From the NCBI GenBank assembly GCA_021234155.1, contig JAJEKV010000020.1, positions 16,855,018-16,919,017 on the forward strand: DNA of 64,000 bases. The letters are read 5' to 3'. Positions 23,061 to 34,106 of the stretch are shown here, in pieces. The DNA is from Isoetes taiwanensis. Taxonomy: Eukaryota; Streptophyta; Lycopodiopsida; Isoetales; Isoetaceae. The first letter of the stretch is position 1; every line of letters starts with the position of its first letter. The position numbers and the translations under genes are program-made. Below the pieces are notes generated by a model. The model was not told where the DNA came from. It searched no databases and saw nothing but the letters and a program-made list of their open reading frames with translations.

Positions 23061-23473
23061 TTATGAATGCTTCAAAAAAATATCGGACTATAGCTCTTAG
23101 AGTCAACAACTTATGGGCACAAGAATTAGGCTAAAACTTGTAATAGTAAGAGAGAAATAATTCATACCCTCAAACAATGCTTTTAAGCAAAATTGGGTAT
23201 GGCGACTTCATCTAATGTCATATAATAGTGAAAAAACTTAGGAACATGCAAATTAATATGTATTATCATAAAAAATTATTTGCTTTTGATTTTGGCAAGG
23301 TTTGGACCCCTTTGTGCTAGAAAACACGAAGAATGCAGTTCTAGACTAGAATGCAGGTCATGAAATTCTTGTAGATCATAAAGAATCAAGTGAAGATTCA
23401 TAAAGTGGTGGTAGATTGCAAAATGGAGAAGTTTATCTCTAGATATATGGGTTTAAGTGGCAGAGGTACGATG
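23061..23473. other. intergenic, nothing recognised
   Basis: AT-rich sequence up to the breakpoint of the truncated gag copy at 23474. Confidence 0.4.
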
Positions 23474-23714
23474 GAGCAACTACAGTAGGAGAATCAGGTG
23501 GTGGTGGAGTTACTGGTGGCGTGTTTGCAGGCAAAGGAGGCTGTTGGAATATGTCTGGCAAGTGCCCATACAGAATTGCTACATATTCAAGTTTCCTCTG
23601 GTTCTCCTCAAAACTAGCAGATGTAGGCATGCCAATCTGTGCTGCAATCTGCGCAGCAGCATTCATAGCCTGATTATACTGGTCTACGGGAAGATTAAAT
23701 TTGTTCTGGGCCAT
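23474..23714 (-). pseudogene. gag N-terminus, second truncated copy
   Basis: Starts at the ATG on the minus strand at 23714 with MAQNKFNLPVDQYNQAMNAA and runs to PPPPDSPTVVA, where homology to 25676-25902 stops abruptly. It lies just outside the second LTR together with a primer-binding site. The order on the minus strand is therefore LTR, gag, LTR, partial gag. Compared with the longer copy it keeps 15 bp (five codons) that the other has lost. Confidence 0.85.
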
Positions 23715-23738
23715 TTCACAGGATATTAGGATGCAACA

Positions 23739-23750
23739 GCTCTGATACCA
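23739..23750 (-). other. primer-binding site (initiator Met tRNA), copy B
   Basis: Minus strand TGGTATCAGAGC, two bases after the LTR end GTATCA. It matches the common plant initiator-Met tRNA primer site exactly. Confidence 0.85.
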
Positions 23751-23752
23751 CT

Positions 23753-24385
23753 TGATACAACGGGCTTCCCTGTCTGCAAAAGCTCAAATTCCTCCCAATT
23801 CTGAGAGTCTGCTAACCAGCTGGATAGCCTCTCTGGGATTCTCTGGAATTCTCTAGAGCTAAGGAAAACACTTAAATTCAACCACAATTTACCAAGAGAT
23901 CTACTGTAGACAGGATTCTATATCATACTAGGCTCTTACGGCTGCTACAATTCTGCAGATCAATTCTTTCTTATACTATCTTAAAAGGTGTCGTGCAACT
24001 AAATTTAATTTCCTTTTACCTTTTGCTAAAATCGGCAGACAGAACCTTTTACTGCTATTCTTGGCAGTCCGGAAGCCCTTTTCCGGCAAACCGACCAGGT
24101 CCGCTGACCCAGGAACTGTTTCTATTCAGTTCGCCTTTTTCCGACAACAAAGGCTCGGTTTTCGATTTTGTCTGTTTTACATGCTTCGTTTGTTTTTTAA
24201 TCTTAACAGTTAAATCGATTCCAATAGTTCCTTTTAGTTAACACGTTTAACTTTTTTAATGGTTCCCTTATTGAAAGTGCAATTTAAAAACGCCTAAGGC
24301 TCAACATGCAATCAAAAGAACCCTTGCCTCTGTGTTTTCTGCAAATCCTTTCTCTGAGCCACGCCCCCAAGCTAGTGCCGTATCA
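23753..24385 (-). repeat. LTR copy B of the gag-only retrotransposon (633 bp)
   Basis: On the minus strand it begins TGATACGG and ends GTTGTATCA, with terminal TGATAC/GTATCA inverted bases. It is nearly identical to copy A at 25941-26679 except that about 100 bp near its 3' end are missing. Confidence 0.9.
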
Positions 24386-24399
24386 ATTCCCTCCCTTTC
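24386..24399 (-). other. polypurine tract of the gag-only element
   Basis: Minus strand GGAAAGGGAGGGAA immediately before the LTR start TGATACGG. Confidence 0.75.
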
Positions 24400-24447
24400 C
24401 AAGGCTGATCGTCCTCAATCATCTGCCTTTAGGGAGTAACAATCTTT

Positions 24448-24615
24448 CCCAAAGCTAGTCAACTGACTATCTGCTTTGTCTGGAATTTTTCCCAAAGCTA
24501 GTCAACTGACTATCTGCTTTGTCTGGAATAACCACCTTTCTTTCTAAGCTAGTCACCTGACTATCTGCTTTGAAAGGATTTCTTCTAGGCTGGTAAACTT
24601 ACCATCTGCCTTACA
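24448..24615. repeat. tandem repeats, period 43-50 bp, between gag and LTR
   Basis: Four units built on aagctagtcaactgactatc followed by tgctttg. The first two are identical over about 40 bp and the last two are diverged. No coding content. Confidence 0.85.
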
Positions 24616-24701
24616 ATTTTTAAGGGTCTGGCTTTTTGTGCTGCAGTCACAATTGCCCCCTCAACACACACACACACACATGTCTACACAGACATTTTAC
24701 T

Positions 24702-25650
24702 CTACTTGTTTTTACCCACGTAGCCAATTTGAAGCCGACTTCTTTCATAGTCTTCGTACTTTTCTTTGTCAAACTTAGCGTGGGAACTTTCAGGAACCTT
24801 TTCAGGAACTTCTTCTGCAACACGAACATGGGCAATCTGCGCAGATGTTCGGGCTTTTGCTCGAGTATCCTCCTTTGGTTGCTCAGGATCTCCTTTGGAT
24901 ACAACTTTTGGACATTGATTCTTATAATGTGGACCTCCACATATAAAACATCCTCCTGGGTGTGCATTTGTCTGTGTTTTGGCCATCCCGCGTTCTCCAT
25001 TGCTTTTCTTCGTATGGATTTCATCATTACTTACTCTGCTCCTCTTATTCTCTCTTTCAGATCCCTTGCCATTGTCTGGCTTAGAATTCTTCTCTTGAGG
25101 GTACCCCTCCCAGATATCATACCGTACTGCACTAGGATTGAGTTTCATCTCTGCTGACTTGACCTTTTCGCCTTTGCTTCATCAATAGTTTGGTTACGCA
25201 AAAGCATAGCTCTGCGTATAATGGATCTCGTAATCCAGCTACAAATTTTCGCATCACTTCACTTTCAGATAGTCCTCCTGGCTGTAATTCTCCCATCTGT
25301 ACCGCTAAGTAGGCGAACTTGGAATAAAAATGATGTACCGATTCATGTTCCCCTTGCTTAAAAAGATCCCACTGTCTTTTAAGATCTGGGTAATAATTTG
25401 CATGCAAGTTGTGCGACTCAAATGCTTTTCTAAAAGCTGCCCAGGTTTTTATCGGAGGTAACAATTTCTTACGACCTTGCCACCATATTCTGGCTACGTC
25501 AGTCAAATATTTGTCCAAGGCCTGCAGTTTCTGCTCCTCTGTGGCTTTTACTCTTTCAAAGAAACTTTCCCAACTGGCCAGAAATCCCAGAACTGCTGGT
25601 GGACTCCGCTTATCTCCGGCATATGACGGCATTCCTTCTACCTTCTCCAA
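24702..25650 (-). pseudogene. gag: capsid-like domain and zinc knuckle
   Basis: Reading from 25650, the product starts MEKVEGMPSYAGDKRSP and shows typical retrotransposon gag features: FLASWESFFERV, YLTDVARIWWQG, WAAFRKAFESH, then GEHESVHHFYSKFAYLA and FVAGLRDPLY. A frameshift near 25140-25170 moves into the frame of 25148-24702, which carries a CX2CX4HX4C zinc knuckle (CFICGGPHYKNQC) followed by a Lys/Glu-rich tail. The N-terminal part starts at 25902 (see the next entry) and is separated by a single in-frame TAG near 25651. One stop and one frameshift disable it. The role, by family, is to package the element's RNA. Confidence 0.85.
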
Positions 25651-25902
25651 CTATTTAATTCGACCTGTTTTGGCATTGGCAACTACAGTAGGAGAATCAG
25701 GTGGTGGTGGAGTTACTGGTGGCATGTTTGCAGGCAAAGGAGGCTGTTGGAATATGTCTGGCAAGTGCCCATACAGAATTGCTACATATTCAAGTTTCCT
25801 CTGGTTCTATGTAGGCATGCCAATCTGTGCTGCAATCTGCGTAGCAGCATTCATAGCCTGATTATACTGGTCTACGGGAAGATTAAATTTGTTCTGGGTC
25901 AT
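25651..25902 (-). pseudogene. gag N-terminus, joined in frame except for one stop
   Basis: The ATG at 25902 opens MTQNKFNLPVDQYNQAMNAA. A 15-bp in-frame deletion relative to the copy at 23474-23714 removes five residues. A proline-rich stretch (PPVTPPPPDSP) leads to a TAG that probably replaces a Gln codon, then to the capsid-like region. Confidence 0.8.
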
Positions 25903-25940
25903 TTCACAGGATATTAGGATGCAACAACTCTGATACCACT

Positions 25941-26679
25941 TGATACAACGGGCTTCCCTGTCTGCAAAACTATCAAACACGGTTAGTCCAAACAGCCTGG
26001 AATCTCCAGATCAAAGTCTCTCGGCACAACTTATCCATCCAACCGGGCTCTGATTTGCAAACACGGCAAGTCTAAGCTCAAATTCCTCCCAATTCTGAGA
26101 GTCTGCTAACCAGCTGGATAGCCTCTCTGGGATTCTCTGGAATTCTCTAGAGCTAAGGAAAACACTTAAATTCAACCACAATTTACCAAGAGATCTACTG
26201 TAGACAGGATTCTATATCATACTAGGCTCTTACGGCTGCTACAATTCTGCAGATCAATTCTTTCTTATACTATCTTAAAAGGTGTCGTGCAACTAAATTT
26301 AATTTCCTTTTACCTTTTGCTAAAATCGGCAGACAGAACCTTTTACTGCTATTCTTGGCAGTCCGGAAGCCCTTTTCTGGCAAACCGACCAGGTCCGCTG
26401 ACCCAGGAACTGTTTCTATTCAGTTCGCCTTTTTCCGACAACAAAGGCTCGGTTTTCGATTTTGTCTGTTTTACATGCTTCGTTTGTTTTTTAATCTTAA
26501 CAGTTAAATCGATTCCAATAGTTTCTTTTAGTTAACATGTTTAACTTTTTTAATGGTTCCCTTATTGAAAGCGCAATTTAAAAACGCCTAAGGCTCAACA
26601 TGCAATCAAAAGAACCCTTGCCTCTGTGTTTTCTGCAAATCCTTTCTCTGAGCCACGCCCCCAAGCTAGTGCCGTATCA
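25941..26679 (-). repeat. LTR copy A of the gag-only retrotransposon (739 bp)
   Basis: The full-length LTR. It contains about 100 bp (25971-26073) missing in copy B. The primer site (25927-25938 region, minus strand) follows it with one change from the copy-B site. Right of 26679 the sequence is thymidylate kinase exon. Confidence 0.9.
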
Positions 26680-27579
26680 GTGTAGTGCTAATATGAGGGC
26701 TCTCTTATTGTCTGGAACTACACTTGTTGTGGATCGATATTCCTACTCAGGTGTTGCTTTTTCTGCTGCCAAGGGTTTGGATTTAGAATGGTGCAAGGTA
26801 ACGGGCCAAGTTATTAACCACGTCTTTATTTTTTTTCCAGCCTATTGTGCATTTGTTAAGTGAATGTATCATACGTTGCTACCCAATGTGGTTTATACCC
26901 TACAAACTATGTTACGGTGCATGCAGTCATCGAGTTTATAATCAAGACATATTCATCTATTAAAATCGATTTGGCCACTGACTGAATGTTGTCATTGATG
27001 GTAATGCTCCATAACATGCTTGAGATAATTCCTAGTTTGTTAGGATATTTCTTTGGAAGGAGGTAAGATGGTTTACAACTGCTAGGCACATGTGTAGTTG
27101 GTGAAATGCCATCTTATGTATTTTACCACAGTTATGGCAGGCACCTGAGGTTGGACTTCCAGAGCCAGACTTGATTTTTTATCTCAACATTCCACCAGAG
27201 GTAGTTTAAAAAAAATGGTGGTTTATGCTGCTTCATATCAGCCAAAGCAGATTACTTAATATTATGATCTTTCAGGCTGCAGCTAACAGAGGAGATTATG
27301 GAAATGAACGTTATGAACGATTGGAGTTTCAGAAGATGGTTGCGGATAAATATCAACAATTGCGTGGGCCAAAGTGGATGGTATGCTTCTTACTGCTTGT
27401 ATTGGAATAGCAAATCGTGTAAATTGCTTGTGTATCATAAACATGATATTGATGCCAGAGGGACTGCGGAAGATGTTCACAATGCCATGAAAGAGACGTC
27501 CTTGAAGGTTGTCAGCATGTGCCAAAATGGACTTCCACTATCAAGTTTGTGGGAGAATGCACGTTTTGCTTGTGTGTAA
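26680..27579 (+). pseudogene. thymidylate kinase, 5'-truncated by the retrotransposon
   Basis: Thymidylate kinase phosphorylates dTMP to dTDP. Exon A (to 26797, donor aag|gtaacg) reads [20 protein letters not shown] then KGLDLEWCK, a signature of this family (DR(Y/H) motif, dTMP binding). Exon B, 27141-27200, reads APEVGLPEPDLIFYLNIPPE. Exon C, 27276-27380, reads RGDYGNERYERLEFQK and ends at WM|gtatgc, including the lid region. A last coding part (about 27450-27579) reads GTAEDVHNAM and ends after PLSSLWE with a stop at 27577. The acceptor for the last exon is unclear. The P-loop half is missing: the LTR joins directly to the exon at 26680, and no P-loop exon was found to the left. A few residues before SGTT also look lost. 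It is almost certainly dead unless expressed from the LTR. Confidence 0.85.
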
Positions 27580-29280
27580 TTGAAAGACCCTGCAATGTGT
27601 ATTCTGCTCTCTATAACGTTTAACAATGTGCACCCAGCTGGTAAACCTTTTCCCTGATATGCTGACTTATACAACTGTAAACAAAGAATGTGTTTGCATG
27701 GTTCTGTTTTGGGTTTGTCTTAGCTAAAATAGAACGATCTTTTATGGGGCACTCACTGTTTTTGGGTTTAGGCCAGAGGGACGTTATTAGGGCCAATGTT
27801 TTCACTTCATCTCTTGCTCTTTAATTATGTTGCGCCAACAGTTGTCTAAAAGGGCCTCCAAATCAACAAGCTAAAAACTAGACCTATATGGAATTGGTAG
27901 TAGCTTTTTTTTATGACTCTCCATTTGGAAAGGCGGCAACTTTACGGTGTATAACTATTTAGCCATTGGCTGTTTGAGATTTCTTTACTTTAACCCATCT
28001 ACATTAATTACCTAGATTGAGGAGCCTTGCATCGATTTTCCTGATTTTCCTAAAACTGTTTGTAGAACCAGCTCGAAAATTTGCGCTTGTTCAAAGTAGT
28101 TCAATTGGAGACTACTGACGGTATCATTACTTGTGGAAAATGTATAAGGTCTTATAATGCTGAGGCTAATAAAGTGCAAACTGCCTTATGCTTTGCAATA
28201 AAAAATCAATAACCTTTAGCTTTACATCAAGTTCGTTGTAGTTCGTTCGTTGTAGGTTCATTCTTGATCCATTTGAGCAAATATTTGAATAACATGTGTA
28301 CATAACATTCTATAACCTGGTGTGATGTGTAAAATAATGGTTGAATGTGTAGGGAATTTTCGAATTAATATCAAATGTTATCAAATTTGGCATTGTACAT
28401 ACAAAAAAAAATACATAAGGGGCCTACAACTCAGTAAGGCAATGACCTTGAAATGAGAAATTCGCGTGCCTATGTGTAATGCCTTTATGCATCATCACCA
28501 TGCAAAACATGCAATGATGACGCCTCTTGCTACAAGGTATGTAAAGCACGGGCAAAAGGAATAATAAACATCTCATGTCAGGGATCTCAAGTCATAAGCA
28601 CCATGCTAGAAATCGCCTTGATCCATGTACACTTTATAAACAAAAGAAAACAAAACAACACAAAGCAAAACCCCATGTTCAAACTATTAATAAGCCCCGA
28701 CACATCAAATGATCCAACAAGAACCATGAAAACGGAAGGACAACAAGAAACATGAAAACACACTCTCGGGCCACCGGAGGGCAACCCTCCGTGCGCAACA
28801 CCTTGTTCTTTACTTTGTGTAGTTTTGCTTTCTTTTGAAGACTTATAAAACATATAATTTCATTCAAATGAGTCGAGGTACAATAACAATTATATTCAAT
28901 AAAAAAGATATACCATGATTTGAAGGTATGAGGTGGCTCATGCACCTAAATACTTCCCAATATATATGTTCCTCTCAGTTCCAGCCTTTGGTGCGTCTAA
29001 TCTTAGAGTTTTAAGCATAAACACTCTAACATCCAATAGATCTTGGTTTGAAATATCCATAACCTGGAACCCCACTTTGGCAATAACAGAAATTGGCATG
29101 TCTGCTGAATTTGAGATAACTTAATATATTAGGGCAAGAATATGTTCACTCCTTTCAAATACCCCCTCACAAATTTCAGCACAATTTCATTAAATTTGGA
29201 CAATACCTGAATTCGTGGACTTTTTGTGAAAACCTTACTTCCATGACAGTTTTCTTAGACTAACATATATCCCCAGTGAG
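27580..29280. other. intergenic, no gene supported
   Basis: Downstream of the thymidylate kinase remnant. Possible poly(A) signals (aataaa) occur near 28168 and 28195. ORFs of up to 93 codons on both strands have no domain. Confidence 0.4.
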
Positions 29281-29282
29281 TG

Positions 29283-30688
29283 CTACAATGCTTCGACAAC
29301 AAACACAGGAATCTTGACAGTGTTGGATAGCTTCTTCTTATTGGAAGGACTCCATGCATAATTAATAGTCTCTATCTCAATGCAGTCACGAGCAGTCGTC
29401 GGCCTCCATCTCCCTTCCAGCAATTGATGTAATTGGCTGGGAACACCTGGTTCCTCATGGGAATAGGCTCCCACCAAGTCACCTAGATAGTCTCGAAATT
29501 GTCTTTCTTATCATCCATTTGGTGGTCTTCGATAGCACACCCTAACCATATCAGACATATGACATCATCAGGGTGCGCCATTATAAACATGCCTTTCTTC
29601 AAATCCATGAATGGATTGAATTCTGGTATGGGTTTATCCTTCCAGGGACCAACATAAGTAGGAATGATGCTTGCAATTGGCTCCACCATTGCTACCACAA
29701 CAGGTATGGCGGCTCGTCCTTGCCTAGTGAGCAGCCAGAAGTCCTCATAAGCATCTTCAATACTGGTGATCTTATCTAGTTGCTGCAAGAGCCCCATCCA
29801 ATATCCAATTGTCGACGTAAATTATGCCAAATATTTGGCCGTCTTTGAAGCACCCTTCAAGCACGCAACCCAATGCAGGATATGCTTATGGATATTGTTT
29901 CAGAGCAGACTGAGGTCTTTCACCGAACTCTTGGGTGCTAATATATTTGGATTTTCAAATGGCATTAAGGGTCTACCATCCTCCCCTTCTTTCCACATTC
30001 TCATTCCTGGAGCAGGTAACCAATCCATGAAAGTAGGATGGGCCTTGTGGTACATGATAGGACATTCACCATTCATCGTGAACTTAAAAGTTAGATTGGT
30101 ATGACCAATCAATCTGTCTTCCCCGTCGGGGATGTACCCTTCTATGAAACCTTTCCAATTTGGAACATTGTCAACAAGATATTGCACAAGTGCATTGAGA
30201 TTACACGTGTTGAATTCATAAAGCAACTCAGGCATGGTTAGCACTTCTGCCTTCTTCAGGGTAGATGAAAGTTTTCCAAACAAAGCATCAATTTGGCTCC
30301 CCAAGTGCATGCCCGCTTTGAGCTCTAAAGCTAGCAAATTGGGCACCTCCCCAGTTTGCTCCCATTGTTGCATGCCCCCTGAGTGCATGTAAACTGTCTG
30401 CGTCGAAATCACCTGGGGTTGCTGGCCCCCCAAGTGCATGCTTGGCTTCATACCGAGCTCTCCAGAGGGAGCAAATTGGGCAGGCGCCCAATTTGGCTCC
30501 CCAAGTGCATGCCTAGCCTTTGTCTTGAGCTCTAAAGCTAGCAAATTGTGCAGGCATTCAATTTGCTCCCCTGGTGCATTCCCCCTGAGTGCCTCGACAT
30601 CATCTGCGGTAGCAAATTGGGCGTCTGCCCAATTTGGCCCCCCAAGTGCATGCTTGCCTTCATGCCTTGAGCTCTCCAGAGGGAGCAA
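29283..30688 (-). pseudogene. decayed gene of unknown family, divergent to the ParB-methyltransferase gene
   Basis: From about 30330 leftward the product reads as ordinary protein: MPELLYEFNTCNLNALVQYL, NWKGFIEGYIPDGEDRLIGH, YHKAHPTFMDWLPAPGMRMW, then, after frame changes, DAYEDFWLLTRQGRAAIP and FNPFMDLKKGMFIMAHPDD. The last part (CLIWLGCAIE, VTWWEPIP, CWKG, INYAWSPSNKKKL) has the pattern of a reader-like or BAH-like fold, a hydrophobic strand then WW then KW. That is only a resemblance. The first 120 codons of the longest ORF (from 30688) are palindromic repeat sequence read as protein, so the true start is unknown. Stops and at least two frameshifts are present. I do not recognise the family. 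Confidence 0.45.
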
Positions 30689-30720
30689 ATTGGGCGGACA
30701 TTTAATTTGGCCCCTTTGGT
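30288..30720. repeat. cluster of GGGC-palindrome repeats on the divergent-gene side
   Basis: Four or five copies of gcaaattgggc...gcccaatttggc, with the trailing phrase ccccaagtgcatgc. They belong to the same family as those at 32480-33150 on the other side of the methyltransferase-type gene, and are translated as part of the minus-strand ORF. Confidence 0.8.
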
Positions 30721-31874
30721 GTATGCTTTACTTGCTTTTTATATGCTTAGACTTACTCAAGAGATTAGTACCCGCTGATGCGATATACTTCCTTTTGTTA
30801 TGCAGCACCCATGGCAAGAACCAAACAAACTACCAGTGTAGCTGGAACTGGCCCTCGGATAGTGCAAATAGTTGCTGCTGCAAAGGACATAGAGCCGGGT
30901 ATGGTTTTTTGAAGGTATTGAAGTGGTATCAGACCAGATAACTTCTGTTGCTGATAAGTACACCTGGTGCATCAAGATTGACCCCGTACCCTGGATCTAG
31001 CACAAATCACCTCAAGATCTGTGCTTATACTTTGTTGTACCAGGAACTAGGAAGATAAGCAATGCCGGTATAGCAATTGATATGGTTGTTTGCACTGAGG
31101 TGGATGAGGAGATAAATGTTTATGTTGAAGACGTTTTGAACAAGTCCTTTCTTGGGCACATGCTTCTTTTTGCCACTTACGAACCTCAACTCATGACGAC
31201 AAGCATCACTGAAAATGTACAGCCGTGTCAAGCCAAGGGCTGGGCGTTAGCCTCTTATGAGAGACTGGAGAGATCTGGAATAAAAAAACGTGGAGATATA
31301 ATAGATGGTTTCAATATAGTTAGGCAGTGGATTCTTGATCACAAGCAAAATAGGTCTAAAGCCCTTTACACGGAATATCATGGCAAGAATCAACCAAAGG
31401 TGTACGACACACCATGGTTGAAGTCACGTTATGGAGTTCCTAAGAAGGGAGAGGCAGTGAAAAGTACAGAGAAGGTCAAGAGCGTGGCAGCAGAGAAAAT
31501 CGCCATTTTAAAGAAAAAAAGAATAGAGTCTGGCAGTAAACAAAGCATTGAAACACCAGAACTTATTCTCGGAGGTATGCAAAGAAGAGGTCCTAGCTTG
31601 GACTCCAGCCCTGGGTCAAAAAAGTTATCCGAGGAGTCTGTACAAGCTCGGGAGGTGAAGAAACGGAGTAGACACGAGGTAGTGGGGTCCTCCTCCAAGA
31701 GATGTTGACAAGCCACTCCACCCGAGACTTCATGTGAATCGGAAGGGGAGAGTGAGGCTGAGACTAGATCAGAGGAATGCAAATTGTGAAGTGCTCAACC
31801 TCTGATGGGGACTTCACTCAGGAGAGCAGACGTGGGTTATCTCAGGGCACGATGATAAACATAAAACATAGGGA

Positions 31875-32390
31875 AAGGATATATTCTCTTGGAGTCGGAG
31901 GTGGATATATTCAAAATGCATGAAGCCCCTGCAAATATGACGTGTAGGGTTATCAGTGCAGAACATATTGACAAGCTTTATGATTCATTCATTAGTATGC
32001 AGATGCATCCACCTTGTGCAGACGTCGTTCCTTATGACCCGAAGACTGGGCATGCAATTAACTAGAAAAGGGCGAGTGATTTGGACAATGCAGACTTCTG
32101 GATTGTAAATGGGAATCACACTATTGATGTTGCCCAGATTCTTGTTAATCATGCTATGGAATGGCCCGCAGAGAGGGCACACTTGAAGGACCTTATATTC
32201 TTCTTCCATGCTAAAAGGAAATATCGGGTGCTTGCTGGAAATCTGACTCCAACGGAGTATGTTAAAGTGAGCCAGGAAAGCAATGACATTACAAAGAATA
32301 CCATTCATATGGATGTCTACTTTGAGCAAATTCAAAAGCTTCGTAATCAATGGGAGTTTTATGGCAAGCCGAAGAAAGGAAAACGTGGAC
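31875..32390 (+). other. ParB-like nuclease domain segment
   Basis: Key block is DFWIVNGNHTIDVAQIL at about 32095-32150, with the preceding VISAEHIDKLYDSF and the following helix-rich part (LTPTEYVKVSQESND). One TAG (32065) sits before the motif. In ParB-like domains this motif contributes to the catalytic or nucleotide site. Function here is inferred only. Confidence 0.6.
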
Positions 32391-32479
32391 TGTTCCAAGG
32401 AGGCGCATATTCATTAACTCTCATGAATTTTTGCATTCAAGGTGTTTGCTTTATACCCCCCATGCTTTTTTAACATTCT

Positions 32480-33150
32480 CCCTCTGCGTCAAATTGGGTG
32501 GGTACCCAATTTGGGACCCTGTGTGCATGGGACATGCTAGCTTCACACCCCCTCATCGACTTTAGACATCTCTCTCAAAGTCCAAATTGGGCGGGCGCCC
32601 AATTTGGAGCTCCTGTGTGCAAGCAACATGCTTGTTTGACATTCCCCCTGTCCCTCAGATTGGGCGGGCGCCCAATTTGGGACCATGCGTGCATGGGATA
32701 TGCTAGCTTGACACCCCCCTTATTGACTCTAGACATCCAAATTGGGCGGGCGCCCAATTTAAAGCTTCTGTGTGAAAGCAACATGCTTGTTTGACATTCT
32801 CCCTGTCCCTCAAATTGGGTAGGCTCCCAATTTGGGATCCTGCGTGCATGGGACATGCTAGCTTGACACCCCCTTATCGACTCTAGACATCTCTCTCAAA
32901 GTCCAACAATTTGGAGCTCCTGTGTGCAAGCAAAATGCTTGTTTGAAATTCTCCCTATACCTCAAATTGGGCGTTGGGAACTTATGTGCATGGACATACT
33001 AGCTTAACACCCCTTATCCACTCTAGACATCTCTCTCAAGGTCCAAATTGGGTGGGCGCCCGATTTGGAGCCCTGTGTGCAAGCAATATGCTGCTTGATA
33101 TCCACATTGTGCATCAAATCGGGCAGGCGCCCGATTTGATCCCAACAATA
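32480..33150. repeat. array of 22-bp palindromes in alternating 75-100-bp units
   Basis: The core AAATTGGGCGGGCGCCCAATTT has 10-bp arms around GG. At least six copies occur here, each followed alternately by ggagctcctgtgtgcaagca (unit A) or gggaccatgcgtgcatggga (unit B). Together they make a higher-order repeat of roughly 170-200 bp. Related copies lie at 30288-30720, 33778-33800 and near 34730. Arms with compensating changes (for example aaatcgggcaggcgcccgattt near 33116) suggest that folding, not sequence, is kept. Confidence 0.85.
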
Positions 33151-33851
33151 TTCCAATGTTCTAATGTTGCTAGATTGTGCAGGATTAGGTTGCCATAGCG
33201 AAGCAGATGCTAAAAAAAGACGACATGTGAGACTATGATTACTTTGTGTATTTGGATGACGAGACATGGAATATATGCACCCAAATTGCTCAGTTATTCT
33301 ATGAGGACCAACTCAAGGATGAGACGGGTGACTCAATAGTAGTTAAAGATCGCCTGAGGATGTTCATGAATAAAAATGGACCATGGAGGAGTATCAAAAG
33401 TTCTTGGATCAGATTAGTATACTAACGGACCAACATCTTTATTGGATCACAATATTTACCAGTCTAGATCGTTTGAGTGAGTGCTTGTACACCATGAAAA
33501 TGATAGACGGTGGTAGTTGGGTATGGGTGGGTGCGTATTAGGACCCCCAAATAAAGACATCTTCTTCCTCTAGAGTCCGCGAGCTTCAGAGTCTTGTGCT
33601 CGTAATGTACATGGCCACAGACCAAGTGGTTGCCCCTGCTCTGCATGACTTGAATCTATGCTTCATGGACAGAGACCATCCTCAAGAGCATGTGAAACTT
33701 CCCCAATACTTGAAGCAAGCTGAGAACATAGAGGAAAACTTGCCTGACCAGGAATGCACAGCAGGTAACAATAGTTGAAATTGGGCGGTCGCCCGATTTG
33801 ATTTAGTATCAATCACCAATCCTGACATTTTTCTTTCTTTCGACATATTTA

Positions 33852-34106
33852 TTGGCTATATCGTCCTGGGGTGATAAGGTTGCAACAGGTGGCATGGGCG
33901 CACGATTGTCGAATCAACTGGACTCCAAGACATGCACATACCCAGTACACAAGTTTATGATGGAAGGTTGCAGTGTGCTGGATTTCTTTTCTGGAAGTTC
34001 CTTTAACCATGCAGCCTTGTGTGAAGGGTACAAGGCATCGTCATTTGAGATTGAAGAGACTATGCAAATGAAGCTGGTGCAAATTTTTGATCAAAGTAAT
34101 GCTTGA
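33852..34106 (+). other. methyltransferase motif-I segment
   Basis: The ORF carries VLDFFSGSSFNHAALCEGYK and SFEIEETM, matching the S-adenosylmethionine-binding FxGxG-type block that lies C-terminally in beta-class N6/N4 methyltransferases. The second and third glycines of the motif are replaced (SGSS), so binding may be lost. Confidence 0.55.

Larger units (their letters stand above)
23753..26679 (-). mobile_element. gag-only LTR retrotransposon (TR-GAG-like), 2.9 kb
   Basis: On the minus strand the order is LTR (26679-25941), primer site, gag, zinc knuckle, tandem repeats, polypurine tract, LTR (24385-23753). There is no protease, RT or integrase in the 1.55-kb interior. That matches the known plant class of short gag-coding elements (TR-GAG), which are mobilised by partners. 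A further primer site and gag start follow the second LTR, so it is part of a tandem LTR-gag-LTR-gag array truncated at 23474. The right end abuts a thymidylate kinase exon. Confidence 0.85.

Noticed and set aside
24636-25157. 173-codon plus-strand ORF
   Set aside because: Shadow of the minus-strand gag with its zinc knuckle.
30438-30941. 167-codon plus-strand ORF starting in palindromic repeats
   Set aside because: Opposite strand of the repeat-rich start of the minus-strand gene; overlaps the ARTKQT start in another frame.
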